The position numbers and the translations under genes were made by a program. A DNA stretch of 7,951 bases from Zoogloeaceae bacterium (lineage in GTDB: Bacteria > Pseudomonadota > Gammaproteobacteria > Burkholderiales > Rhodocyclaceae), in assembly GCA_031282665.1 (NCBI GenBank), contig JAITDH010000007.1, positions 1 through 7,951 of the forward strand, in the 5' to 3' direction. Positions 1 to 6,997 of the stretch are shown here, in pieces (position 1 is the stretch's first letter; each line of letters starts with the position of its first letter). The notes under the pieces were generated by a model that did not search any database, was not told where the DNA came from, and worked only from the letters and a program-made list of their open reading frames with translations.

Positions 1-11
1 CGCCCTCTCCT

Positions 12-51
12 GCCCCTGCCGGGGCACCCTCCCCCGCCAAGCGGGGGAGGG
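12..51. repeat. Two tandem GC-rich hairpins at the left edge
   Basis: Two perfect stem-loops lie side by side. GCCCC (12-16) pairs with GGGGC (21-25) around a 4-base loop. An 11-bp arm, CCCTCCCCCGC (27-37), pairs with 41-51 around the loop CAA. There is no T-run after either, so they are not a textbook intrinsic terminator in the plus direction. GC-rich palindromes of this style are common dispersed intergenic elements in proteobacteria. They could also end transcription of a gene lying left of the window. The pairing is certain; the function is not. Confidence 0.5.
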
Positions 52-240
52 GACGGCAAATATTCGTGCTTCGCCTGGAAAGTCATTCGTATGGCATCCT
101 CCACTTTTAATTGCACCCCATGTTCCCCGCACACATTGCCCCATTGCCCCTTGATCCGGTATCGGGCCAGGAAATTTCCGTATAGAATCCAACGGTATTT
201 GGGTCGGTCGCATTTGTACTTATTTCGAGGGAGTTCCATC
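52..240. other. Leader region of the DUF1513 gene, no gene seen
   Basis: An ATG at 91 is in frame with the gene starting at 241. It has no Shine-Dalgarno sequence, and the residues it would add lie ahead of a well-placed Tat signal, so this stretch is read as untranslated. It contains a 10-bp palindrome, GGAAATTTCC (170-179), just before a TATAGAAT stretch (181-188) that resembles a -10 element. No convincing -35 hexamer sits 16-18 bases upstream, so no promoter is called with confidence. Confidence 0.4.
228..233 (+). promoter_or_regulatory. Ribosome binding site deciding the 241 start
   Basis: AGGGAG ends 7 bases before the ATG at 241. The in-frame ATG at 91 has no such motif, which supports the shorter protein that begins just ahead of the Tat signal. 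Confidence 0.75.
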
Positions 241-1431
241 ATGACAACGAAACAAACTGAAACCAGGAAGATACCGCAACTCTCGACCAGCAACCGCAAA
301 CGCCGACAATTCCTTGGTTTCACGGCTCTGTTGACTCTGGGTAGCCTGTCCGGTAACCGAGCGTTGGCTGCATCTTCATCCTCCTCTTCTTCCTCCGTTC
401 CGGCGCAAGATGTCGATGAACTGTTTGGCGGAAGCCGTTATCAGACAGCCATCGACGCTCCTCCGCAATTCGCCATCGTGCGCGCGCAGCCCGCTACAGG
501 AAAAGCACAGTGGTCTTCCGCCGACTTTCTTCTGCATGGTTGGGCCATGCATCCCCACAACCCGACCCAGGCTTTCTTTTTCGAAAAGGAAGGACCGGGT
601 GCCGCCTTGTTCGACTTGCAGAGTTTGGACAAGCTGGAAACCATTGCGCCGCATGGTAAACGCCGTTTCTATGGACACGGTACCGTGGCGCGTAAGGGCC
701 AATGGTTGCTTTCCACCGAATCCGAATCCAATGGCCGGGGCGCCATTGGCATTCGCGATACAAAAACCCTGCGTTACCTAGGTGAGTTTCCGAGCTATGG
801 GCATAATCCGCACGACTGCCACCTCATCGACGAAGGACGTACCCTGGTCGTCAGCAATGGCGGTGGAAGCACCGAAGAAGACGAAGCGCCCAACGTAGCC
901 TATATCGATGTTGCCTCCCAGCGGTTGCTGCACCGGCATCGTATGCCGGACAAACGATTCAATACAGGCCACCTGGCGCCTTTTTCCCTGAATCAGGCGG
1001 TCGTGGTTTCCGCGCCTCGGCGCGGATTGGGGGCGGATCACCTGGGCAGCGTCAGTTTTTGCGACAAAAAAAATCCCGACCTGACGCTCTGGAATGCCCC
1101 GGCAAGCTTGCATCCCCCATTGTTGGGCGAAGCTCTGAGCGTGTTGGCCCTGCCGTCGCACAATCTGGTTGTCGTAAGCCATCCGACTCCAGGTTGGGTT
1201 ACGATGTGGCGTCTGGATTCTGGCCAGTTCCTGCGTGCCCTGGAAGCGCCTTCCGCCCGTGGGTTGGCGCTGGCGCGCGATGGGCGGCGCATCTGGGTCA
1301 GCTATAGCTTTCAAGCCCAAATGACGCTGGGGCAGTTTGCCTTCTTGGAGGAAGATTCCACTATCCAACCGGTTATCCTCCAATCCGGACTGGCAGGTTC
1401 GCACATACTCAATTACCCGCTGAATGGATAG
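241..1431 (+). CDS. DUF1513 family Tat-exported beta-propeller protein
   Basis: The product has 396 residues. A twin-arginine signal is visible: RKRRQFLGF at residues 19-27, then a short hydrophobic stretch and a likely cleavage after ALA (residue 43). A run of eight serines (45-52) follows as a linker. The mature part has the features of DUF1513 proteins: FYGHG, a GEFPSYGHNPHDCHL segment and GRTLVVSNGG, consistent with a WD40/YVTN-like propeller folded in the cytoplasm and exported by Tat to the periplasm. In other genomes this family usually sits beside imelysin-type and di-haem peroxidase-type genes linked to iron uptake. None of those is in the window, though they could lie to the left. 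The gene converges on the zorB-like gene with 12 bases between the stop codons. Its biochemical activity is unknown. Family assignment is from motif recognition. Confidence 0.85.
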   Translation: MTTKQTETRKIPQLSTSNRKRRQFLGFTALLTLGSLSGNRALAASSSSSSSSVPAQDVDELFGGSRYQTAIDAPPQFAIVRAQPATGKAQWSSADFLLHGWAMHPHNPTQAFFFEKEGPGAALFDLQSLDKLETIAPHGKRRFYGHGTVARKGQWLLSTESESNGRGAIGIRDTKTLRYLGEFPSYGHNPHDCHLIDEGRTLVVSNGGGSTEEDEAPNVAYIDVASQRLLHRHRMPDKRFNTGHLAPFSLNQAVVVSAPRRGLGADHLGSVSFCDKKNPDLTLWNAPASLHPPLLGEALSVLALPSHNLVVVSHPTPGWVTMWRLDSGQFLRALEAPSARGLALARDGRRIWVSYSFQAQMTLGQFAFLEEDSTIQPVILQSGLAGSHILNYPLNG

Positions 1432-1438
1432 CATCCAT
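1424..1438. terminator. Small hairpin at the convergent gene junction
   Basis: ATGGAT (1424-1429) pairs perfectly with ATCCAT (1433-1438) around a 3-base loop. The TAG stop of the DUF1513 gene lies inside the hairpin. Being symmetrical, it could slow polymerase from either side, but the stem is short and no T-run follows in either direction. It is a weak terminator candidate. Confidence 0.2.
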
Positions 1439-1443
1439 GCGGA

Positions 1444-2160
1444 TCAATCGAGCGGGCAGCGCAATTCTTCTTCCAGCGGCAGATCGGGGCCAGGGGCGCG
1501 GGATTCGCCGATTTCGAAGAATTCCAGGCGCAGTTCGATGCGGCGGCTTTCCTCCTGGCTGGCGCGCAGGGCGTTGTACGAAGAGCCGCTGACCAGGAAG
1601 AGATCGCGCGCGAGCAGGCGGTCGCCCTCGCTCAGGGCGGCGGGCGCGGGCGGCGCGGCGAGGAGCACGCACAGCAGGCGCTCGGAGCGTTGCAGGGAAA
1701 GATTGAGATTGTAGAGATAGCTGCCGCGCGCATCGGCAAAGCCCTCGACGACGATGCGCTTCAGCCATTTCTTGCCGAGCGGATCGCGGGCGAGCGTCAA
1801 CAGGCGGGGGGCGACTTCGCGCAACAGGCGCGTCTGCTCCGCGGTGAGCTGGTGGCTGTTGCTGGGAAAGCGGGCGCGTTCGCCAAAGTCGATGACGCGG
1901 CCGCGCACCACGATGTCGGAAATGTCCGAAGTGGCTTCCTTCAGCTTTTCCATGAAGTGGTCGATGTCTTCGATGCGGCTGCTCTTTTCGTCCTCGCTCT
2001 GCGAAATTTCGTGGGTGATGGCAAGGAGCGCCACGCTCATGGCGACGAGAAAGAGCACCATCAGGGCGGTCATCAGGTCGGAGAAGGAAATCCAGAAAGG
2101 CTGCTCCGCCACGTCGCGGGCGGCGGGGGAGGGGGGAGCGCGACGGTTTGCCGGGATCAT
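1444..2160 (-). CDS. zorB: ZorB-like MotB/OmpA-family motor protein
   Basis: The product has 238 residues. A short cytoplasmic N-terminus leads into FWISFSDLMTALMVLFL, one transmembrane helix (about residues 22-48). Asp28 sits where MotB and ZorB carry the proton-binding aspartate. A charged linker follows (about 50-85), then an OmpA-like peptidoglycan-binding domain: VVEGFADARGS (137-147), a helix with NLNLSLQRSERL (151-162), and the closing RRIELRLEF (206-214), equivalent to the NRRVE-type strand. The start is the ATG inside an ATGA overlap with the zorA-like stop, preceded by GGGGA, so translation is probably coupled. By analogy with Zorya, it should anchor the stator-like complex to the cell wall and carry protons. 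A generic MotB/TolR-type role unrelated to defence is the alternative. The zorB name rests on the SFSDLMTAL motif and on the partner gene. Confidence 0.75.
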   Translation of the reverse strand: MIPANRRAPPSPAARDVAEQPFWISFSDLMTALMVLFLVAMSVALLAITHEISQSEDEKSSRIEDIDHFMEKLKEATSDISDIVVRGRVIDFGERARFPSNSHQLTAEQTRLLREVAPRLLTLARDPLGKKWLKRIVVEGFADARGSYLYNLNLSLQRSERLLCVLLAAPPAPAALSEGDRLLARDLFLVSGSSYNALRASQEESRRIELRLEFFEIGESRAPGPDLPLEEELRCPLD

Positions 2161-3698
2161 CTGTTCCCCGCCAGGTTTTCCAGGGTGTCGCCCAGCTCCT
2201 CGATGGCGCCCTTCAGATAATCGACGGCCAGCGCCAGCTCCTTGTGGAACTGGCTGTTGCCTTCGCGCAGGGTACGCTCGATATTCCCGGCGAAACTGGC
2301 GTGCGCCTCCGCCAGCACCTTGTTGACCCCCGCGAGATATTCCCCGGCCTCCGTTTTCGCGGCGCCCAGCGCGGCGGCGGCGGTTTCCATGCGGCCGACC
2401 AGCTCATCGGTCAGGCTCGCCTCGCGGCGGGCGCCTTCCAGGAGCGAGCGCAATTCGCTCAACATGGCGGCGAAGGCGTCGCGGCTTTGCGCGCTGTCGC
2501 GCATCACCTCGCTGGCGCGGTTCGCGGCCTCCACCAGGGAAGTCGAGACGAGACGCAGGGTATCGCCGGCCGCCGTGAAATTCTCCGCCGCCCTGCCGAC
2601 CCCTTCCCCCGCGCTGGAAAGCCCGCTCGCGGCGGCATTCACGGCGCCCTGTCCGACCCCTTCGATGCGCGCGACCGCCCGTCCCAGGTCTTCCGCCGCC
2701 CGGCGCATGGATTCGGCGCTCTGCGCGAGCAATCTTTCCAATCCCGCGCCGCCTTTCTCCCATTGTCCTTCCATCCTCTCCATGAAGCGCGTGAGGAGCG
2801 GTTCCAGGCTGTGCGCCGTCGCTTCGCCCTGGCTCATCCCGGCCCTTTCCACGGCCTCGGCCATGCGGGAAAGCGGGCCTTCCAGGCTTTTCGAGATGGC
2901 GTGCGCGACGTTCTTCGCCAGTTCCGCCTGCAAGTTCGTCATCGCCTCCTGCTGCGTGGAAAGCAGCGCCTGTATCTCGCTGGCGAAGCTCTTGCGCAAC
3001 TCCGCCGTCTGCCGCGCCGAATGCTCGCTGGCGCTCACCAGGCGGGCGAGATACTCTTCCTCCACCCCGCCTTCGAAGAGGTTGTCGAGATTTTCGGCCA
3101 GGGAGGCGACATGTTTTCCGCACAGGGAAAGGAGCGATTTTTCGATCCAGGTAAACAGCATCGCCAGGGTGATGGCCAGGGCGGAAATCTGGAAGGCGTG
3201 CCCGACGCCCTGGATCAGGTTGCGCAGGCTGAGGCGCACGACTTCCGTATCGCTGTTGACCTCGAAATGCGACAGGCCGGCGATCAGGCCGGCGAAAGTG
3301 CCGATGATGCCGATCCCCGTGAGGATGCCCGGCAGATGCTGGTAGAACCCGGCCCTGAGCGGCACTTCCACCAGCGCGGAGGGAGAAAAGAAATGCCCGG
3401 CGGAAGCCGTGGCGCGGATGCGTTCGCCATTGGAAGTCTTCTGCCGGTGCAGGGTTTGCGCGTATTCGTTCCAGGCATGGGCAAGGCGCGGCGAATCCAT
3501 GACCTCCGCCGAAATCGTGTCCGGCGAGGGAGAGGAAAGGCCCCTCAACGCCCGGCTGGCGCGCCGCAGGTCGAACCACAGAAGCAGTCCCGGCAGGACG
3601 AAGCGAAAAAGGAAGGCCAGCGCCATGAGCAGCAGCAGGATGAAGATAACCCTCACATTGCCGGCGGAGTTCCAGAGGTTCAAGAAAAAGGCGGTCAT
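2157..3698 (-). CDS. zorA: ZorA-like MotA/TolQ/ExbB-family channel protein with long tail
   Basis: The product has 513 residues. A first membrane helix spans about residues 15-41. A MotA/TolQ-type core follows with two helices: PGILTGIGIIGTFAGLIAGL (123-142), the characteristic glycine-rich channel helix, and HAFQISALAITLAMLFTWIE (167-186). From about 200 to the end the protein is alanine- and charge-rich and predicted helical or coiled-coil. In Zorya, five ZorA and two ZorB subunits form a proton-driven inner-membrane motor, and the ZorA tail projects into the cytoplasm to pass on the infection signal. This tail is shorter than that of the E. coli type I protein (about 700 residues in total). 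It is the first gene of the pair and overlaps the next by 4 bases. The ATG at 3698 has no clear Shine-Dalgarno sequence, and an in-frame stop lies shortly upstream. No zorC, zorD or zorE follows. A TolQ-like role outside defence cannot be excluded. Confidence 0.75.
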   Translation of the reverse strand: MTAFFLNLWNSAGNVRVIFILLLLMALAFLFRFVLPGLLLWFDLRRASRALRGLSSPSPDTISAEVMDSPRLAHAWNEYAQTLHRQKTSNGERIRATASAGHFFSPSALVEVPLRAGFYQHLPGILTGIGIIGTFAGLIAGLSHFEVNSDTEVVRLSLRNLIQGVGHAFQISALAITLAMLFTWIEKSLLSLCGKHVASLAENLDNLFEGGVEEEYLARLVSASEHSARQTAELRKSFASEIQALLSTQQEAMTNLQAELAKNVAHAISKSLEGPLSRMAEAVERAGMSQGEATAHSLEPLLTRFMERMEGQWEKGGAGLERLLAQSAESMRRAAEDLGRAVARIEGVGQGAVNAAASGLSSAGEGVGRAAENFTAAGDTLRLVSTSLVEAANRASEVMRDSAQSRDAFAAMLSELRSLLEGARREASLTDELVGRMETAAAALGAAKTEAGEYLAGVNKVLAEAHASFAGNIERTLREGNSQFHKELALAVDYLKGAIEELGDTLENLAGNR

Positions 3699-3728
3699 GG
3701 CGATAGCAGTCGGTTCGTTCAGGGGTGC

Positions 3729-3734
3729 ATTCTA
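3729..3734 (-). promoter_or_regulatory. Possible -10 element for the zorAB-like operon
   Basis: On the minus strand this reads TAGAAT, about 30 bases before the zorA-like ATG at 3698. The position 17 bases further up reads TGTCCT, a poor -35. This could be an activator-dependent or weak promoter, so the call is tentative. Confidence 0.3.
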
Positions 3735-3763
3735 GGTTAAACGGGGGGCAGAGGACAGGGCCA

Positions 3764-3835
3764 TAGGTTGGATGGTCGTAGGTTGGATAAGCCGAAGGCG
3801 CAATCCGACATTCCACACACCGATGCGCAGCATCG
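3764..3835. repeat. Dispersed-repeat-like palindrome with partial duplicate
   Basis: TAGGTTGGAT occurs at 3764-3773 and again at 3779-3788. The second copy continues into a hairpin: GTTGGAT (3782-3788) pairs with ATCCGAC (3803-3809) allowing one G-T pair, and GCC pairs with GGC inside around a GAA loop. A second perfect hairpin, CGATGC/GCATCG, lies at 3821-3835. Elements beginning GTAGGTTGGAT and ending AATCCGACA are, to my knowledge, a frequent intergenic repeat in proteobacteria. The structure is seen directly; membership of that family is from memory. Confidence 0.55.
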
Positions 3836-3933
3836 CAAATCAAAAACAAGCGGCGCAAGTGCCGGTGATGAACGAAACCATGGCGCTGCGCGGTTTGCTC
3901 CACTTTGCTTTACCCCCGTATGCCGAGCCGGGA
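3836..3933. other. Rest of the divergent zorA/fba intergenic region
   Basis: No coding frame here has start context or recognisable protein content. I see nothing beyond the repeat on its left and the fba promoter on its right. Confidence 0.4.
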
Positions 3934-3962
3934 TTGGCCGGTTTTGCCGGGTGCAGTAGAAT
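3934..3962 (+). promoter_or_regulatory. Sigma70-type promoter for fba
   Basis: TTGGCC (3934-3939) and TAGAAT (3957-3962) are separated by exactly 17 bases. Transcription would begin near 3969, giving a leader of about 27 bases that contains the GGAG at 3985-3988. Spacing and distance to the gene are right; the -35 hexamer is only a moderate match. Confidence 0.6.
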
Positions 3963-3984
3963 CCATGCATTTCGATCCCCTACC

Positions 3985-3988
3985 GGAG
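3985..3988 (+). promoter_or_regulatory. Ribosome binding site deciding the fba start
   Basis: GGAG lies 7 bases before the ATG at 3996 but only 1 base before the ATG at 3990. The second ATG is therefore the start, which also matches the usual N-terminus of the family. Confidence 0.8.
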
Positions 3989-3995
3989 AATGACC

Positions 3996-5060
3996 ATGCC
4001 CCTCGTTTCCATGCGCCAGTTGCTCGACCATGCCGCCGAAAACCATTACGGCCTGCCCGCCTTCAATGTCAACAACATGGAACAGGTCTGGGCGATCATG
4101 GAGGCCGCCAATGAACTCGACGCGCCCGTCATCATGCAGGCTTCCGCCGGGGCGCGCAAATACGCGGGCGAGCCTTTCCTGCGGCATCAGATCCTGGCGG
4201 CGCTGGAGGCCTATCCGCATATTCCTGTCGTCATGCACCAGGATCATGGGCAGTCGCCCGCCGTGTGCATGGCGGCGATCAAGTCCGGCTTTTCCTCGGT
4301 GATGATGGACGGCTCGCTCGAGGCCGACGGCAAGAGCGTGGCGAGCTACGAATACAATGTGGATGTCACGCGGAAGGTGGTGGAATTCGCGCACTACATC
4401 GGCGTTTCTGTGGAGGCGGAGCTGGGTGTCCTGGGTTCGCTCGAAACCATGCGGGCGGACAAGGAGGACGGCCACGGCGCGGAAGGCCGGGTGACGCGCG
4501 AGGATTTGCTCACCAATGTCGAGCAGGCCGCCGATTTCGTCCGCGCCACCAACTGCGACGCCCTGGCGATCGCCATCGGCACCAGCCACGGGGCCTACAA
4601 ATTCACCAAGAAGCCGACCGGCGACATCCTCGCCATCGACCGCATCGCCGAGATCCATGCCCGCATTCCCAATACGCATCTGGTCATGCACGGTTCTTCC
4701 TCCGTGCCGCAGGAGTTGCTCGCCGAAATCCGCGAATTCGGCGGCGACATGAAGGAAACCTATGGCGTGCCGGTGGAGGAAATCGTCGAGGGCATCCGGC
4801 ATGGCGTCCGCAAGGTCAATATCGATACCGATATCCGCCTGGCCATGACCGGCGCGGTCCGCCGTTTCCTCTTCGAAAACCCGGCGAAGTTCGATCCGCG
4901 CGATTACCTGAAGCCCGCCCGCGAAGCCGCCAAGAAAATCTGCCTTGCCCGCTACCGTGCCTTCGGCTGCGAAGGCCGCGCATCGCACATCAAGCCGGTA
5001 CCGCTGGAAAAAATGGCCGAGCGCTATGGCAGGGGGGAATTGGATCAGGTCGTCAGATAA
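3996..5060 (+). CDS. fba: Class II fructose-bisphosphate aldolase (Calvin-cycle type)
   Basis: The product has 354 residues, full length for this subfamily. It catalyses reversible joining of dihydroxyacetone phosphate and glyceraldehyde 3-phosphate to fructose 1,6-bisphosphate in the cytoplasm, serving glycolysis, gluconeogenesis and, in autotrophs, the Calvin cycle. The zinc enzyme's signatures are present: HQDHG with catalytic Asp83 and zinc ligand His84, VEAELG around Glu142, GTSHGAYK with His198, MHGSSSVP with His232, and the substrate loop NIDTD (276-280). The sequence closely resembles cbbA/fba products of Cupriavidus-like betaproteobacteria. The gene has its own promoter and Shine-Dalgarno sequence and is followed after 29 bases by an AAA+ gene. 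The neighbours I would expect in betaproteobacteria (pgk, pyk, purC) are not beside it. Family assignment is secure; a specifically Calvin-cycle role is inferred from resemblance. Confidence 0.95.
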   Translation: MPLVSMRQLLDHAAENHYGLPAFNVNNMEQVWAIMEAANELDAPVIMQASAGARKYAGEPFLRHQILAALEAYPHIPVVMHQDHGQSPAVCMAAIKSGFSSVMMDGSLEADGKSVASYEYNVDVTRKVVEFAHYIGVSVEAELGVLGSLETMRADKEDGHGAEGRVTREDLLTNVEQAADFVRATNCDALAIAIGTSHGAYKFTKKPTGDILAIDRIAEIHARIPNTHLVMHGSSSVPQELLAEIREFGGDMKETYGVPVEEIVEGIRHGVRKVNIDTDIRLAMTGAVRRFLFENPAKFDPRDYLKPAREAAKKICLARYRAFGCEGRASHIKPVPLEKMAERYGRGELDQVVR

Positions 5061-5080
5061 AGCAGGTATCAGGAATCAGA

Positions 5081-5084
5081 GGAG
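5081..5084 (+). promoter_or_regulatory. Ribosome binding site deciding the AAA+ gene start
   Basis: GGAG within AGAGGAG ends 5 bases before the ATG at 5090. The frame stays open far upstream, but only by running across most of fba, so this site fixes the real start. Confidence 0.8.
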
Positions 5085-5089
5085 CGAAC

Positions 5090-6994
5090 ATGAACGCCAG
5101 TAACGATTCATCCCAAACGTCGCAAACCGCCATCCCGACGCCGCGCTGGGCGCGCGATCTGGAACGGCTGCTGCCCATCCGCGCGCAATTCATCGTCTCC
5201 GGCAATATCCGCGACCATTTCCTCATTCCGCTTGCCAGGGGCGTCGTTACCCCCGCGCCGCTGCGCCGCTGCCTGTGGCAGGTTCTCGTCCGGCAGGGAT
5301 TCCAGCTTTTGCTGGTTTACGATCCGGTGGAAGGCATACGTCCCTATCCGCAGGAAAAAGCGGCGGAGGATCTGGCCGTCCGCCTGTTCAAGCTGAAGTT
5401 CCAGGAGGACGGGGCGATGCCGATGAGCCTCGACCGCCTGGCCGATCGGATGAAGGACTTGACCCGCACACGGGAGGCGCGCGTCGCGCTCCTGATCGAC
5501 TTCGCCTCCCGCCTCGTCCGCCACCCGGACCAGCTCGACGCCGGCGAGCATCGCTTTTTCCTCGCCGCGGAACGCCTGGCCGTCCATGCCGTGCCGATCG
5601 TGCTGAGGGCGCAGCCGCCGGGCGAGGACAACCGGCCGCGCTTCAATCCGGTGCTCTGGCTCTTGAACCGTCCGCAGGATTTGCCTTCGTGGTTCGCGCT
5701 CGACAACACGCGCATCGAGACTTTCACCATCGGCCTGCCCGATTTCGAGACGCGGGAAGCCGCCGCCCGCAGTTATTTTTCCCTCTTCGCGCCTGCGGCG
5801 GAAGCGGCGGCGAATGCCAGCGAAACGCGCCACGCGCAATTCGCCGAAGCCTTCGCGCGCGCTACCGAAAGTCTGCCGCTCACCGCCCTGTCGGACATCG
5901 CGCAGCTCGCCAACCGGCATGGGATTGCCTGGGATCGCGTGGAGGACGCGGTGCAGTGCTACAAGGTGGGAATGCTGGAAAATCCGTGGAAGAAACCTTA
6001 TCTGAGAAACCGCATCGCCAAGGCGGCGGCGCAGATCGAAACGCGGGTCAAGGGGCAGCCGCAGGCGGTGACCAAGACGGTGGATATCCTCATGCGCTCG
6101 GTGATGGGCCTGACCGGCGCGCAGGCAAGATCGGGCAGCGACCGGCCGCGCGGCGTGCTCTTTTTCGCCGGGCCCACGGGGGTGGGCAAAACGGAGCTTG
6201 CCAAGACCCTGACCGAACTGGTTTTCGGCGACGAGCGCGCCTATATCCGTTTCGACATGAGCGAATTCGCCGAGGAACACACCGGCGCGCGGCTGTTGGG
6301 CGCGCCGCCGGGATACGTGGGTTTCGAGGCGGGCGGCGAACTGACCAACGCCGTGCGCGAAAAGCCTTTTTCGGTCGTGCTTTTCGATGAGGTGGAAAAG
6401 GCGCATCCGCGCATTCTCGATAAATTCCTGCAAATCCTCGAAGATGGCCGGCTGACCGACGGGCGCGGCGACGTGACCTATTTTTCCGAAACCATCCTCG
6501 TCTTCACTTCCAATCTCGGCATTTTCATCGAGGACGAACACGGGCGGCGCGTGCAGAATGTCTCGCCCGCCTATCCCTACAAAACGGTGGAAGAGCGGGT
6601 GAAAAACGCGATCGAAGATTATTTCAAATATCGCCTGTCGCGCCCGGAAATCCTGAACCGCATCGGCGACAATATCGTCGTGTTCGATTTCATCAACCCA
6701 TCCGTGGCGCATCGCATTTTCACCGGGATGCTGGACAATGTCGTGCGCCGGGTCCGCGAGGAACACCACCTGACGCTGAAATTCGACCCGGCGGTGCTGG
6801 AAATCCTGGAAAGCCGCTGCATCCGGAATCTCGATCACGGCGGGCGCGGCATTGGCAACCAGCTCGAATCCACTTTCATCAACCCACTCGCCCGCGCCCT
6901 GTTCGCCCTCGACGATCTGGAGACGCGCGAGGAAGTGACGCTCACCGACCTCACCGAGAACGAAGACGGCATCGTCTCCCTTATCCTGCGATGA
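5090..6994 (+). CDS. AAA+ ATPase with a ClpB-D2-like module
   Basis: The product has 634 residues. The C-terminal half is a complete Clp/HSP100 second-domain module. It has the lead-in VKGQPQAVTKTVDI (320-333), Walker A GPTGVGKT (361-368), pore loop GAPPGYVGFEAGG (404-416), Walker B VVLFDE (429-434), sensor 1 TSN (473-475), SRPEILNRI (517-525) with the arginine-finger position, and a GGRG sensor-2-like motif (584-587). The first 300 residues lack the Clp N-domain and have no Walker A. They contain FIVSGNIRDHFLI (34-46) and a hydrophobic strand ending in Asp (VALLIDF, 132-138), which suggests a decayed or divergent P-loop fold. It is therefore not ClpA, ClpB or ClpX. The likely role is ATP-driven remodelling of an unknown protein. 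It follows fba by 29 bases and may share its transcript. The zinc-ribbon gene downstream is a plausible partner. No more specific name is justified. Confidence 0.85.
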   Translation: MNASNDSSQTSQTAIPTPRWARDLERLLPIRAQFIVSGNIRDHFLIPLARGVVTPAPLRRCLWQVLVRQGFQLLLVYDPVEGIRPYPQEKAAEDLAVRLFKLKFQEDGAMPMSLDRLADRMKDLTRTREARVALLIDFASRLVRHPDQLDAGEHRFFLAAERLAVHAVPIVLRAQPPGEDNRPRFNPVLWLLNRPQDLPSWFALDNTRIETFTIGLPDFETREAAARSYFSLFAPAAEAAANASETRHAQFAEAFARATESLPLTALSDIAQLANRHGIAWDRVEDAVQCYKVGMLENPWKKPYLRNRIAKAAAQIETRVKGQPQAVTKTVDILMRSVMGLTGAQARSGSDRPRGVLFFAGPTGVGKTELAKTLTELVFGDERAYIRFDMSEFAEEHTGARLLGAPPGYVGFEAGGELTNAVREKPFSVVLFDEVEKAHPRILDKFLQILEDGRLTDGRGDVTYFSETILVFTSNLGIFIEDEHGRRVQNVSPAYPYKTVEERVKNAIEDYFKYRLSRPEILNRIGDNIVVFDFINPSVAHRIFTGMLDNVVRRVREEHHLTLKFDPAVLEILESRCIRNLDHGGRGIGNQLESTFINPLARALFALDDLETREEVTLTDLTENEDGIVSLILR

Positions 6995-6997
6995 GTT

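Noticed and set aside
170..188. The palindrome before the DUF1513 gene as a Fur box, suggested by the family's iron link.
   Set aside because: GGAAATTTCC does not resemble the 19-bp Fur consensus, and no second half-site is seen.
2148..3740. A 530-codon plus-strand frame over the zorA-like gene.
   Set aside because: It is Arg/Gly/Gln/His-rich, has no ribosome site or family likeness, and lies opposite a gene with clear membrane and coiled-coil architecture. It is a GC-rich shadow.
3840..4988. A 382-codon minus-strand frame over fba.
   Set aside because: It is antisense to a secure aldolase gene and has no start context or recognisable domain.
4265..5089. An upstream extension of the AAA+ reading frame to a start at 4265.
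   Set aside because: It would overlap almost the whole of fba in another frame. A strong ribosome site marks the ATG at 5090, and the added residues are Arg/Gly-rich shadow sequence.
5108..6838. A 576-codon minus-strand frame over the AAA+ gene.
   Set aside because: It is the antisense of conserved Walker A, Walker B and pore-loop codons, and its protein is His/Arg-rich without motifs. It is a shadow.
5090..6994. Calling the AAA+ gene clpB or clpA.
   Set aside because: The Clp N-domain, the first ATPase ring with Walker A, and the middle domain are all absent. Only the second-ring module matches.
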